Positions 34,435 through 47,149 of a DNA stretch of 64,000 nt are shown here, one piece after another. Both the position numbers and the translations under genes were made by a program. Source of the stretch: Cyathus striatus (lineage: Eukaryota; Basidiomycota; Agaricomycetes; Agaricales; Nidulariaceae); assembly GCA_025738555.1 (NCBI GenBank), contig JAOVFP010000004.1, positions 6,324,001 through 6,388,000 of the forward strand, written 5' to 3'. Position 1 is the first letter of the stretch; the number at the start of each line of letters is the position of its first letter. The notes under the pieces were generated by a model, which was not told the origin of the DNA, ran no database searches, and worked only from the letters and a program-made list of their open reading frames with translations.

Positions 34435-34811
34435 TAGTAATACACTAAACAGTGTATCCAGGTCCCCAGTAATTCTGTGAACTTCACCCCACTTTCCTAC
34501 CTCGTTCTCAGCTTCTTGCTTCGTGTTTACTTGTCGTCTCTATCGTTCTCCATCGCTCTCTTCGTTCACATCAAGTCCTTGAAGTTCTGACTCTGTTGCG
34601 CCGTTCTACCTCTCGTTTACATACGTCGCTTACACCCTCTCCTTCTCAACCTTATGACCTTAACGCTGGACGGACGCGCCAGCAGCTCGCATTCCTTTGT
34701 CTAGAAACCTTCAAACCTCACATTTCCTCTTCACCAACCTTGCACTACCCAATATATGCAATCAAGCTTTACAAAATCACTTACTACTACATAGCAAACA
34801 AAAAAAACATT
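34435..34811. other. Gene-free stretch
   Basis: Pyrimidine-rich, leader-like DNA (CTTCTTGCTTCG, TCTCCATCGCTCTC). It could be the promoter of a lost gene; nothing further is seen. Confidence 0.3.
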
Positions 34812-34916
34812 AGGTAGCGGGCCCTGCCGCTTGCCGGCCTTATAGGGTTTATAAGCAAGCACAATGTTATACTAAGGTGACGGGTCTTGCCGCTAGTCGG
34901 CCTTAATGGTTTAATT
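34812..34916. repeat. Two copies of a dispersed GC-rich motif
   Basis: GTAGCGGGCCCTGCCGCTTG at 34815 and GTGACGGGTCTTGCCGCTAG at 34877, each followed by YCGGCCTTA. Further copies lie at about 26168 (+), 37193-37222 (-) and 63630-63662 (+). They look like the conserved end of a small dispersed repeat. Confidence 0.55.
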
Positions 34917-34924
34917 TGTGTACA

Positions 34925-35215
34925 ACAGCGGAAGGTAATTCCGAAGCACATCATCGTCTAGTTCTCGCACTCCGTTTTCGTTCAACTCCAGGGTAAAATT
35001 GATCGACCGCACATGGACTTTCATCAGTTTCTGAAACTTCAGCGACGTAAACAGTTCATCCAAAGCCTTCCATCCATGTGTTTGGTTATATGTTTACACG
35101 ACGTACCTCGAAGAACGGGGTAATGAACGTCTAGAAAGATATCTTGGATCTCGTTCTCTTCTGTTGCTCTTGCTTAAGCTTGTTGAATTCTGTTGAGGGC
35201 ATCCCTGAAATGATC
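34925..35215 (-). pseudogene. 3' exon remnant of the F-box-like tandem family
   Basis: This segment matches, with stops and indels, the last exon of the gene at 35305-36764 (for example CATCCAAAGCCTTCCATCCA and the CTCGTTCTCTTC region are shared). It is a third, 5'-truncated member of the tandem array. Confidence 0.75.
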
Positions 35216-35304
35216 TTTCTAATTGACAATACATATAATATACAAATATGTTGAGTAAGTCATTGGGTCAGGTGTAAGTTAGTCCCATGATGAAGTGAAC
35301 ACCT

Positions 35305-36764
35305 CTATCCGTGCATAACCACCACTAGACCTTTTTCGTGCAACCGTGGAAGGTAACTCCGTAACACAGACTCTTTAGTCTCTTTATGATCATCTTCAGA
35401 AACGTGATAGAGTGTCTCCGATACTTCATCGTCTTCCAGCATTGCCCTTTTTCTCAACTCCAGCGTTGTCTTGCTCAAACGCACATGGACTTTTATCAGT
35501 CTCTGGAACTTCGGCGACGTTAACAGTTCATCCAAAGCCTTCCATCCATATGTTTCATCATATGTTTGCGCGACGCAGTTTGATAGAACTGGGTAACTAA
35601 CATCGAGAACGATTTCTTGTATCTCGTTCTCTTCCGTTGCTTTTGCTAAAGCTTGTCGAATTTTGTTGAGGGCATCCCTGAAAGAATCTAATGTACGTCT
35701 CCATGGACAGAACATAGCGACAAACTTGACTGTTCTGAGACGAGGGAGTACACTTATGTCGATGACGTCTAGATTAACTGAAAAAAGTCAGCAGGTTCTT
35801 GGAAGGCATGTGAATATAATTGGAGGGTCATACAATTATGCATAAATGGGTCCGTGGGGCGTTGACACTCGAAAGTGGTCAAAGTGTTATTATACATCTG
35901 CATCAACGTTTCCGCTATAAAGCACTCGTCTGTTCTTTCAGGATTCCATAAGTGTTCTATCGTGCCATCATCATGTTGCATGATTGTCGCAGTTTCAATT
36001 ACAGCCCAGGTTTCCTTCGCCACGATGAGTTTCTCCAATTTACATTCCTCATTCTGTAGGGCTTCAAGGAGTGGCTGGAATCTGTCGATTTGAGCATTAG
36101 CGATAGACAAGCTTTTTAAGCCACTAGTACGTGACACTTCCACGAGATGTTGACAAGGAAAGTAATGATCGTACTCTGGTTCTGGGAGGAATGATAGACA
36201 CCCAAGCTCCACATTCGGAATAGACACACAGCGCTGCGCTAATTCATATGGGAGATCCACGATGCCTTCGATCGACAAATTTGTAACGGATGGAGAGAGA
36301 AACAATGTGATCAATGTGTCTCGCAGTGACCGTGATAATTGGGTAAAGGGAAACGTAGGCGTGGAAGAGTAATAAACGCGCACTTCGATTGTAGTGAGAT
36401 TGTTGAGCATGCTAAGTAGCTCCGACAGTTTCGGATCTTGGGTGATGAAAAGGATGGTACCTCTATCGATCAAGTGAAGTTCACGGACATGGCGAGTGAG
36501 GTGGGGTGAAGATGCGAGTCCTGCTGTTTGTGATAGATTACGTTGTATGTCGTCGGAATACTTCAAGTGTGATAAGGTTATTGAGTGAAAGAGGTGATGG
36601 CGGGATCTTCTCAATATATCTTTGCAAAGGATTGAGCAGGTCTTCAGAGTAGCAGTACATGAGCCATCTGATATGAGTGCAACCTCGTCGATGATGTGGT
36701 CCCAAACGTCGAGAGGAAGCCTCGGTTCACGTATTAGAACCGTGGGCAGCTTAGTACTATGCAT
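35305..36764 (-). CDS. F-box-like family protein, 467 aa (intact tandem copy)
   Basis: Two minus-strand exons (36764-35834 and 35777-35305) with a 56-nt GTATGA...TTTTTTCAG intron give 467 residues. The N-terminus is an F-box-like start (EPRLPLDVWDHIIDEVALI) and the body a leucine-rich agaricomycete type (LKTCSILCKDIL, HVRELHLIDRG, LSMLNNLTTIEVRV, LSIEGIVDLP). The C-terminal exon reads WKALDELLTSPKFQRLIKV and ends LPRLHEKGLVVVMHG. Families of this type are common and uncharacterised in mushrooms. Two decayed relatives flank it (34925-35215 and 39834-41290), so this looks like the only working member of a tandem set here. Confidence 0.82.
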
Positions 36765-39700
36765 GCGGCCCGCGAATCTAGTACGGTTTCAAGGTTAGCG
36801 TGGGCAGTTGATGTATTTGGAACTGCATGTTACCTTTGGGATTGATACGATGACGTTGGCTGAAGCTGAAGGCAGAGGAAGGATTCGTGGATAGTGAAAA
36901 AGGAGCTAGGTGACTCTAAGAGTGACATATTACATACAAGATTATGGTCTGTGCGCAGGTGCTATATATAGGCATACAACACGTTAGCATGATTCTGAGG
37001 TAACTCCTGTTGCCTCAAGTTGATTGTCTATATGTCTCTGCATTCCATGTTTTCATTTTAAGATTCTGTATCCGGCAACGTTATGGAAGATTCGTCAATC
37101 TGACCTCGAGCAGCTCAATCGACGTTCCGGTGTATGTGCGACGACCAAAATCAACCTATGACTAAAAAAAACCCCACACATTATACATATAAAGAAATAA
37201 GGCCGGCAACCGGCACAGCCCACTACCTCAAGAATTTGACTAGCAAGAGACATTGGATTATATACAGTTTCATTTGTATTACAATCTAATTTCCACATGA
37301 ATTGTCAAGATCAAAGATATTAGTACCGAGAATAAGAAGAGGAGGGAATAGTACCATAACCACCAGGTATCGTCGACTGTACAAGAGCGCATTAAAACTA
37401 TATCATAGCGGACAGAGCAGCAAGACGATACGCACCGCATGGTCCACACTCTCATCCGATTATACATCTACACCCTCCTCTAAAGGCTAATCCCCAAAGG
37501 CACTTTGAAGGCACTCTCCTCCGGCCTCATCCGACAGAGCACGCTCTGGTTGCGCTATCTTCTGTACTAGTCGAAAGAGGCTGGGTCGGAGACCTTGGGA
37601 TGGAGGGAGGTAGAGGGGGTGGCATGGGGGGTAGTAGAAAGATGAGGCCAGATACATTGCGGCCACAGTCATTTCCACAAGGCAGTTCGGCCAGTTTCGT
37701 ATTGAATTGATGGGACGAAGTAATACTGTAGGAATGCATTGTAACATGTTGAAAAGGAAAGAGGCACAGAGTAGGATATACGGACCTCGGAATCCTCATG
37801 TATCGCCATACTCTCCCTGAACTCAGACCCTACAACCCTCTAATTCTTCGTGTAATGGTGCACCGAGTGGTGTTGAAGCTTCGACCCAGGGCTGGGATGA
37901 ACGCATCGTGTACGTATATATCATTCATAGGAAAATAAGAGATGTATGGGAGCATAACGAAGAAGATGACGAGACTGAGAAAGACGGGTGAGACGTGTTA
38001 GTACCTATGAGAGAAAGGTGCGTCATTGTTGGATGGGAGGGAGACGGGATTGCACACTAGAGGAGGATGCATCGGTCTATCCGGGGCCGATTGAGATGGA
38101 GGCTCGAGTACCTCAGTTGACATGCACAGTAAGTAGCGGAGAGTGGAGGCGAGAAGACAGATGAGAGACGAAAGCAAGGGAACCGAAGCAGCGCCGAAGC
38201 GGTCCGATTTTCCAACACAACTTCCCACGCTATTGATCGTTGTTGGGAACGTTGGGCACGTTACCTTCGTCATCGTCAACCACGGTCCACGACTGCCCAT
38301 GCTCACTTCTTTCCGGCTATACGAAATCAAAAGTTCACATAAACACTCTAGCACTAGATAAGAACTCATAACACAGCCATCACGTACGACCGCAGCGTAC
38401 CGATCCAAGGTAATATTCGTTCCTCCAATCCGTGCCCAATGTGAAGCTCACCAGCTCTTGCAGATAGTTGGCACATACAGAAGATTCACTCTTCACTCAA
38501 GCGCATCGTAATGCTATATACATTTCATGTATTACTGAAAGCCGACAGCTAGCACACTCATGTTCCATGCTCCCCAGAACGCAACGAAAATGGACAAAAC
38601 AACTTGGGAGATCGTTTTAGGAGCTCAATGGTACGTTCCCTTGCCCATTTGTCATCCCTGTCGTCTTTCCGTACCTGCTAAAGTTGATCATGAATAATAA
38701 TCTCCGTGCAGATACTCTCAATAATCGAATTGCTCCGTACAATCCCGCCTCTACATTGTTGACAATGTCAACACGCACGATTGGTACATGATATACCGTT
38801 CCTTCAGGGCAGAAAATGAAGAAGGCCATGGTTACGGTGAGTTGATTCTCATACATACTATTACTATCCTGCTCTTAGCTCTTCGTTTACACGCTTTAAA
38901 TCGTAGATACCTCTGTTGGTTCTGCGTACCATTACTAGTGCTTTCCCGTTCTGTATTCGGAAGGAGATGCTGCCATAGCAGACCAATATGCAGCAGGTGG
39001 AGCCTTCGAAGTAGAGACGTATCCTTCACTATAGCACATAACGTCAGTAAAGGTGAAGGTGGTGGTTTTGTCGTCGAGAACCTCAATATGAGTACGCAGG
39101 CCGCGTAAGGGTGAGCAAACCATTCCATTATTAAGCGTTCTTTCTAAGTCTCGAAGCATAGTTGTACGTTGTACTAGTGATACACCCACTCGAGGACTCC
39201 ACCCTTGCCGCTGTACTAATGTACCTCATCCAACAATCATATGTGCCGGACGGCTTGGAAGGGTGAGATTGCGTTGTCCCAAGCGCCGAATGTCCAATAT
39301 TAGATGTGAAAGAAACAACTAGACGCCTAAACGCTAAAACAAGGCGTGGGAACGTAGGATGGGCGCGGCTGGACTGTGGAGGGCGCACACTACAACTCGC
39401 ATGGCACGCGCTACATACTTGTTTTAGTAAAACCTCTGTTTGATCTTGATCTTGTCGGACGCGAAACGCTCACACCGTTCTTCGTCATGGCTGATGCTAA
39501 GTACTTATATTCTTGTTTGCACGTAGTTGAAGGATACTTCCTCTCGATGTGCTGCGCTTTACTATTGGTACGAGAGTGTTTTTCGATGTGTCAACCTGTC
39601 GAGTTGGCACCTACCTTTCACATTTCCGTTTTCTGGCCGTTAAGCGTTTATACAGATACTGCCGTATTCTTGACGATCACCTTTCATTCAATATCAGCTG

Positions 39701-39833
39701 TATTTAAAGTAAGTTTAAGTTAGGCTCGATGCCTTCGTACTCAAACGCCATATGATACGTAAAATACATATAATACAAACAAATATTTGAGTCAGGTCAG
39801 GTTTGAGTTAGTAGCAGGATGAAGTAGATGCCT
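36765..39833. other. 3-kb stretch without a supported gene
   Basis: Contains one reverse copy of the dispersed GC-rich motif (37193-37222) and a G-rich tract near 37570-37640. Several open frames of 60-136 codons on both strands have no domain I recognise. Around 38588-39110 two possible exons exist on the plus strand, but I could not join them without a stop. Confidence 0.35.
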
Positions 39834-41290
39834 CTATTTGTGTAAAATCACTAGACCCTTTTCGTGCAACCGCGGAAGGTAATTCCATAGCACATACTCT
39901 TTAATTTTTCTATGATCGCCTTCAGCAACCTCATAGAGGTTCTCCGAAATATTATCACTAATATCATAGTATGGTTGAACCTCACTGTCGTCTAGCGCTG
40001 CCATTTTGTTCAACTCTAGCGTTGTATTGATCAACTGCACATCGACTTTCATCAAGTTCTGGAACTTCGGCAACGTCAACAGTTCGTCCAATGCCTTCCA
40101 TCCATGTGTTTGATCATATGTTTGCATGGCGCTGCTTGAGAGAACTGGATAATGAACATCGAGGAAAATTTCTTGTATCTTGTTCTCGTCCGTTGCTTTC
40201 GCTAAAGCTTGTCGAACACAGTTGAGGGAATCCCTGTAAAAATCTAATGGAGGTCTCCATGGGCTGAATAAAGCGACAAGCTTTACTGTTTTGAGATGAG
40301 GGAGTAAGCTTATGTCGATGGAATCTAGATCAACTACAAATAGTCAGCAGGTTCTTAGTCGAATATGTAAATATGATCGGAGAGCCATACAACTATTCAT
40401 CAATGGGTCTGTGGGGCGTTGACACTCGAAAGTGGTGATGGTACTACTATACATTCGCATCAACGATTCCGTTATGAGGCACTCGTCCGTTAGCTCAGGA
40501 TCCCATAAATCTTCCATCGTGCCATCGTTATGTTGTATGGTAATTGCAGTTTGAATTACAGCCTCAGTTTCCCTGGCCACAATGAGTGTCTCTAATGTAC
40601 ATTCCTCATTTTGTAAGGCTTCAAGTAGCGGTTGGAATCTGTCGATTTGAGCATTGGAGATAGACAAGCTTTTAGGTCATTTGTACGTGACGCGTCTACC
40701 AGATGAGAGTAATGTTCGTACTTCGGTTCTGGGAGGAATGATAGGCATCCAAGCTCTACGTTCGGAATAGACGCACAGCGTTGCGCTAATTCTTGTGGAA
40801 GGTCCACGATGCCTTCAATGGACAAATTTGTAACAGATGGAGAGAGAAACAATGTGATTAATGTGTCTCGCAGTGGCCGTGATAATTGGGTAAAGGGAAA
40901 CATAGGCGCGGAATGGTCATAAATGCGCACTTCGATTGTGGTTAGATTGTTGAGCATGCTAAGTAGCTCCGACAGTTTTGGGTCTTGGTCGATGAAAAGG
41001 ACGACACCTCTATCGATCAAGTGAAGTTCACGAACATGGCGAGTGAGGTGGGGTGAAGATGCGAGTCCTGCTGTTTGTGATAGATTACGTTGTATGTCGT
41101 CGGAATACTTCAAGTGTGATAAGGTTATTGAGTGAAAGAGGTGATGGCGGGATCTTCTCAAGGTATCTTTGCAAAGAATTGAGCAGGTTTTCAGAGTAGT
41201 GGTGCGAGCGCCGTCTGATATGAGTGCAACCTCGTCGATGATATGGTCCCAAACGTCGAGAGGAAGCCTCGGCTCACGAATTAGAACCAT
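39834..41290 (-). pseudogene. F-box-like family gene with frameshift
   Basis: This is a close copy of 35305-36764. It begins MVLIREPRLPLDVWDHIIDE and stays open to about 40670, where one A is missing from an A-run (AAAAAGC in the intact copy, AAAAGC here). The frame is shifted after NDLKA. The correct sequence continues in another frame (ISNAQIDRFQPLLEALQNEE) and then in the 3' exon (WKALDELLTLPKFQNLMKV, end LPRLHEKGLVILHK). A single-base deletion thus appears to have killed an otherwise well preserved gene. Confidence 0.85.
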
Positions 41291-41701
41291 TGCATGAATG
41301 CCTGTATGTCTACGGCTTCACGTTAGTGTGGTCAATCAACCGGAGCTGTATGTAGTCTTTTGGATATATATGATGTTGGAAGAAGGGTTAGATAGTAGTG
41401 AATAAGACAGCTCCTGACTCGAAGTGTGACGTATGGGATTAAATACCGGATTAAATATAGGTCCGTGCGCAGGTGCTACTAGTGATTATATAACCTGTTT
41501 CTTAGGCGTCTGCACCGAGTCTCTGCATTCCATACTTTCAGGAAATATTAAGATTCTGTAGCCGCTGATGCTACAAATATGTTATCGATGTGACCTCGAG
41601 AACGTATACGTGCTATCGTCGTCGAGGATGTGATAGAACGTGCGCATGTGGCCTACTGTCACTGCATGGTGCTGTTTCTTTAGCTGATCCACCAATATCA
41701 C
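41291..41701. other. Gene-free stretch upstream of the nested element
   Basis: Presumed former promoter of the pseudogene at 39834-41290. No other feature is seen. Confidence 0.3.
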
Positions 41702-41850
41702 ATAATAATATGGCGGTCAAAGTGCACATTTAAAGTGTACCGCAAACATTTTTGGACCGGCGCAAACACTTTTTGATGCGAGCGCAAACATTCCGGGCGT
41801 TGTTCGGCGCACATTTTTAGTCCCAGCGCAAACATTCTGTAGCTAGTGAT

Positions 41851-43422
41851 TATGACGCTCCGTTTGATCAAAAACTCACCGTACCGTAGTTCGGCTGCCG
41901 TAGCATTGGACATTTCATGTTTTTTTCAGCTAATTCTTATGTTTTTCATATGAATATACATTATATGATATTATTAAGCTATTATAACGAAAATATGTAC
42001 CTGAAAAGTCTCTTTTTCCGGTCGTTTCGCATGTGAAAGTTGTTTTCCCACGCTTACTGACCATGCGGAGACTCTTCAATAATACTTGCTAGACAGTAGA
42101 ATAAATGGATACATATTATTAAAGTGCCTTAATGTACTTCTATGGTGTACATAGTGACTTGTACAATTCAAATTTTCAACAAATTCCGCTGTCACTAAGT
42201 CAATCAATCCAGAGAAGTGATAGAATGACAGTGTATTGTTAGGTTCTTCATTAGCATTAGTATTAGTGGTATAAAAATTAGTGCATAACTTTCTTTTTAC
42301 GATATTCATAATGTATATATTTACAGTACGGGCCTAGCAAATATTTTTGAAGTCTGTGCATTGAGAAAGTGCGGGAAAAAACCTTCGTTGCGAAACAATA
42401 TGAAAAGCGGAGACTTTGAGGACAATTTAAAGGCTCAAATACCATTATAGGTGTTCCTAAATTTCATCATAACAAAAAAATAGTCTCCGAAAGCTATGTT
42501 ACTTAACGAAATGTTATGTTCAACACTATTTCCCACGCCCTTCCCACACTTGGTTGAAGTGACCTACAGCAATCTTACAGTGCTGTCAGTCCACCTTTGA
42601 TCAGCAGTACTCACTCGTACTCTTCACATATATAATTTATTTATGTCCGGAGACCAAATGGCAAGCCAGCATTCACATGTATATTGGATTGTTGCGATGT
42701 GGGGCTTCTCAATTAGGTGTGGGAAAAACTGTTGAACAAAAAATATCGTGAAATACATAGCTTTCGGGTCAATTTAATTGTTATCATGATATTCAGGGAC
42801 ACTTATAATGTCATTTGAGCCTGCAAATTGCTCTTGAAGCCTCTGTTTTTCGTGTTGTTTCGCATGCGAAGGGTATTTTCCCACGCTTTCTCGATGGGCG
42901 GAGACTTTAACAACATTTGCTAGGCTCATACCATAAACATATACATTATGAATATCATAGAAAGCTATTCATGCACTATCTTTTAGTGGTTATAAGTTCA
43001 GATTTCTTACACCACTAGCACCAATGTCATTCTATCACTTCTCTGGGTTGATTGACTTAATGACGGTGGAATGTGTTGAAAATTTGACTTGTATATGCCC
43101 TTATGTATACCATAGAAGTGCATTAACTCACTTTTCTATAATATTTATGCATTTATTCTACTGTCTAACAAGTATTATTGAAGAGTCTCCGCATGGTCAG
43201 TAAGCGTGGGAAAACAACTTTGACATGTGAAACGACCGGAAAAGAGACTTTTCAGGCGTATATTTTTGTCATAATAGTGTAAGCATATCATAGAATGTAT
43301 ATGTATATCGAAAACATAAGAATTAGCTGAAAAAAACATGAAATGTCCAATGCTACGGCATGCACTTTGCTACGGCAGCCGAACTACGGTACGGTGAGTT
43401 TTTGATCAAACGGAGCGTCATA
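41851..43422. mobile_element. Large fold-back element 1, 1.57 kb
   Basis: It begins TATGACGCTCCGTTTGATCA and ends with the reverse complement. The two arms are similar for about 700 bp each (for example ACTGACCATGCGGAGACTCT is present in both), around a centre of roughly 100-150 bp near 42550-42690. It is non-coding. The TA at each end suggests a TA target site. Confidence 0.8.
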
Positions 43423-43424
43423 AG

Positions 43425-45212
43425 TATGACGCTCCGTTTGATCAAAAAATAACCGTGCCGTAGTTCGGCTGCCGTAGCAAAGGGGGTGCCGTAGCATTGG
43501 ACATTTCATGTTTTTTCTAGCCAATTCTTATGTTTTCAGTATTAATATATGTTCTATGATATACTTCCACTATTATGACGAAAATATACGCTTGAAAAGT
43601 CTTTTTTTAAGGTTGTTTCACGTGTGAAGGTCGTTTTCCCACGCTTATTGACCGTGCGGAGACTCTTCAGTAATACTTGCTAGGCAGTATAAAATTGAGT
43701 TAATCTACTTCTATGTCGTACCTAAAGACTTACAAAAGTCGAATTTTCAACATATTCCGCCTTCATTAAGCAATTGACCCAGAGACGTGGCTAAAATGAA
43801 AGTATATTGTTTGGCTCATCATTAGCATTACTAGTATAAAATATGCGATTTTATAATTGTTACAACATAGTTCATAATTCGCTTTTTATAATATCCACGA
43901 CGTATATTTTACTTATATACCGGCTTAACAAATATTGAAGTCCTGGCACATTAAGCAAGTGCGGGAAAATAACCTTCTTATGCGAAACAACATGAAACTC
44001 GGAGACTTTGAGGGGAATTTGAGGGGTCAATATCAATATAAATGTCTCTGAATTTTATAATAACAATGAGGTAATGTTAAATAGACCCAGAAGCTATGTT
44101 ATTTCACAAAATATTTTGTTCAACAATATTTCCCACACTACCTTATCAATCATCTAGCGGCTAGCCACCCAAGCTTTAAGTTCAATGAATTTACAATACC
44201 CCAAGTACTTGGTGTAACTCTCATATGGAATGAGTTAGTTTAGTCTCTAAACTTTATCTTTCTCTCCATTTTTTTAAACTCTTATTCATATGTGTAACGA
44301 CGTACCATCTATGTGGTGTATAGGAACTAATTATTGCAACTATATGGCCTGAAATCGATCTGAAATATATGTTTTAACTTAATTTGCTCAATTAAATTCT
44401 CTCCCCATGGCTCCCTGAGTCGAAGAATTGACACTATACAGATAAAGACCCACACGAGTCAGCCCACCAACACACCCCGGCACATTCATCAAGTCTACCG
44501 ACCCACAGCAGCGACCAGAATGCCAACCGACCGCACATTGCCCCAGGAGCCCAAAAAATCCCACACCATAGCTACTAAATAATAGTACTTAACTCGTTTT
44601 TTATAACGTTCATGATGTACAAATTACTTGTATTTGGGGTCTGGTAAATATTGTTGATGTTTCTGCGCATTGAACAAGCGTGGGAAACCAGCCTTCGTAT
44701 GAGACATAACATGAGAAAACGACACTTTTAGGACAATTTAAGGTGTCAAGTTTCAATATAATATAGTATCTATAACATACACTATGTAACAATGTTGAAA
44801 ATATAGGAAATAGTTGAAAAAGAAAAGAAAAGATCAATGCTACGGCAACCGAACACATTATAAAAAACGAGTTAAGTACTATTATTTAGTAACTATAATG
44901 TGAGATTTTTTATACTCCTAATGCAATATACAATCAGCTTGCATTCCTATCACTGCTGTGGGTCTTACTGAAGAGTCTCCGCACGGTCAATAAGCGTGGG
45001 AAAACAACCTTCACACGTGAAACAACCTTAAAAAAGACTTTTCCGGCGTATATTTTTGTCATGATAGTGGAAGTATATCATAGAACATATATTAATACTG
45101 AAAACATAAGAATTGGCTAGAAAAAACACGAAATGTCCAATGCTACGGCACCCCCTTTGCTACGGCAGCGGAACTACGGCACGGTTATTTTTTGATCAAA
45201 CGGAGCGTCATA
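43425..45212. mobile_element. Large fold-back element 2, 1.79 kb
   Basis: Same family as element 1 and separated from it by only two bases. Its ends again read TATGACGCTCCGTTTGATCA and the reverse complement, and the arms share the GACCGTGCGGAGACTCTTCA block. The two arms match best over the outer 300 bp; the right arm contains an inner inverted segment (about 44590-44880). It is non-coding. Confidence 0.75.
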
Positions 45213-45223
45213 TCATAAGTGAT

Positions 45224-45925
45224 GTGGGCAAAACGTCGCCATTTCGCCGCGCCAGGTCTCGCCACCTGGCGATCGGCAGGTGGCGAAACCTCCAGTACAA
45301 ACAGGGTTGCGGTAACCGGCGAATGATGTATTACATAACCGATAGATTAGCCCTTCCAATTGTTGAACGTTGACTCCCCAACGAACGATATCGGATAAGT
45401 CAATGAAGATTGTCATTATCAAGGCGAGAACAATGTTGAGGATCACGTGATGACCAGACAGCATCCGCAAAAGAGCCCATTTTACTGAGGGAAGGAAATG
45501 ATGGAGTACATGGAAAAGCCAGTAAAAAAGAGCCGAAAACACTAGTGAGTAGTAGAAATACAAGATATGTGGGATAGTGGCTATTAATAAGGTGATAGTA
45601 AGATAAATAAGATGAAATAGAAGCATGAAAGATTCTAATAGATCTTGCACAAAATTATTTTTGAGCTTGAAACAAATATACTCTCCATTCGGTGGAGGAG
45701 AGTGGGGGCGATGACAATAAATGAAATGCAGGAAGTTTAATGTACTCAATGAGATTAGTACAATAGTAATATTTTGTCGTATACGGCTTAACTATGACTA
45801 TGGATGGTCAAGGAACACGGTAGATCTCTTCGCCAGTATTGCCAGCTTTCGCCATTTTCCCACGCCAGGTTTTCGCCTCGCCAGGCGATTGGCGAATGCT
45901 CTCGGAGGTTTTGCCTCCCACACTA
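45224..45925. mobile_element. Possible CGCCA-rich inverted element
   Basis: Left GTGGGCAAAACGTCGCCATT and right AGGTTTTGCCTCCCAC (reverse) are imperfect inverted ends. Both ends are rich in CGCCAGG/CCTGGCG units, and a perfect hairpin GCCACCTG...CAGGTGGC lies at about 45259-45282. The interior is AT-rich and non-coding. Confidence 0.45.
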
Positions 45926-46547
45926 TCTGTAGCGCAAATATTTTACTCAAGACCTAGCCTTCCCTTCGTCATAATTTAACAACTTGTAGGAAGTGAATTA
46001 AAATAAATTTTCATGCCCAGTCAAAAGTCGCGCAGGCCTGGTCCGGCAACATCTGGAAGTTACAGACACATCTGACGTTCTGCAATTTTCGGATTTTTCC
46101 TGATTTTGACCTCTTTTCCAGATCGAAAACAGGGCTGGTCAGACTCTGACAGAGCAATATGAAAACGGGTTTAAGATATATTCAGCACTAATCCGGCAGT
46201 TACAGGAATGTACATATATATGCTGTAATTAATGTATTCCCTCCCCTCCCTCGGCTCCTTTCCTCCACCCGCTCCCTCCACCCACTCCTTCTACCTGCTC
46301 CCTCGAACCCCGCCACTCCTAAGATGTGTAGCAGTGTGTGACCTGGTAATCGAGATTAGCAAATAAAACACAAGAGAGAAGGATAGTGAGAGAGCTAAAT
46401 AATAAGATAGCGAGAGGGGTGGAACGGCGTGAGACATAGAAAGTAGAAAGGAACAAGAAGCGATGGAGTAGGGAGGAGGTAGGAGATAAAGGGGAGAATT
46501 TGGAAAGGAAGTGGCGATATGAAATGAGATGAATGAAAAGAACTTAC

Positions 46548-47020
46548 CCTTCTTAAATTGAAAAACTCCATACTGCCACCGGGAAGTGAATCGTACGATA
46601 CAACGACGCCGTCATCTATTGGGTTTCCCTCGTAGTCTACAGGGAAAGTCAAGTATCCTAGGAGGCCTTGCGTTTCATCTCCATTGAATCTTCACGAGGT
46701 TAGTGAGTAAGTTGAAGAGGAAAAGGGAGAAGACGTACCCGACGGTGTAGATGTTAAGATCTTTAACTCCGCTGACGCGTAGTTTGGCTTTCATCGCGGT
46801 TTGAATAGACCTACGCAAACAGCAACTTAGAATCAGAAGAAGAAACGGGGGAATAGCAGACATACCTCGTAGCACCAGGCCCAGCCCTATCAAACCACAT
46901 CTCATTAACTATCCTCGTCACATTAACTAACTTGAATGCAACCCCGGTAGCGCTATAATCTTGATTTATGACTTTGGGCTGTTCCGTGATCTGCGTATCA
47001 CTGCTCAGGCTCATCAGCTT
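46548..47020 (-). pseudogene. Captured fragment of an M43 (pappalysin/MEP1-type) metalloprotease gene
   Basis: Three minus-strand exon pieces (about 47020-46866, 46810-46739, 46689-46548) joined by proper introns encode NQDYSATGVAFKLVNVTR, then QTAMKAKLRVSGVKDLNIYT, then GLLGYLTFPVDYEGNPIDDG and VVSYDSLPGG. These are the segments that precede the zinc-binding motif in fungal secreted M43 metalloproteases. The piece ends at FFNLRR, just before the expected HExxHxxGxxH helix, and no signal peptide exon is found upstream. It therefore cannot be an active protease. It lies inside the 7.5-kb TIR element, which suggests capture of host gene exons by the transposon. Confidence 0.78.
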
Positions 47021-47149
47021 CATTCTTCTCCTCCATAGCATAAAGGAAAAACGCACTTCACATATCCCATCGTAGTGGCATTGTCACTTAACACGTGGAA
47101 ATGCATGCGCTATTCTTGCCAGCGCGATAAGAAGCTACGGGGGATGCCA

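Noticed and set aside
38588..39110. Possible two- or three-exon plus-strand gene starting MDKTTWEIVLGAQW
   Set aside because: The obvious junctions produce a stop and no domain is visible.
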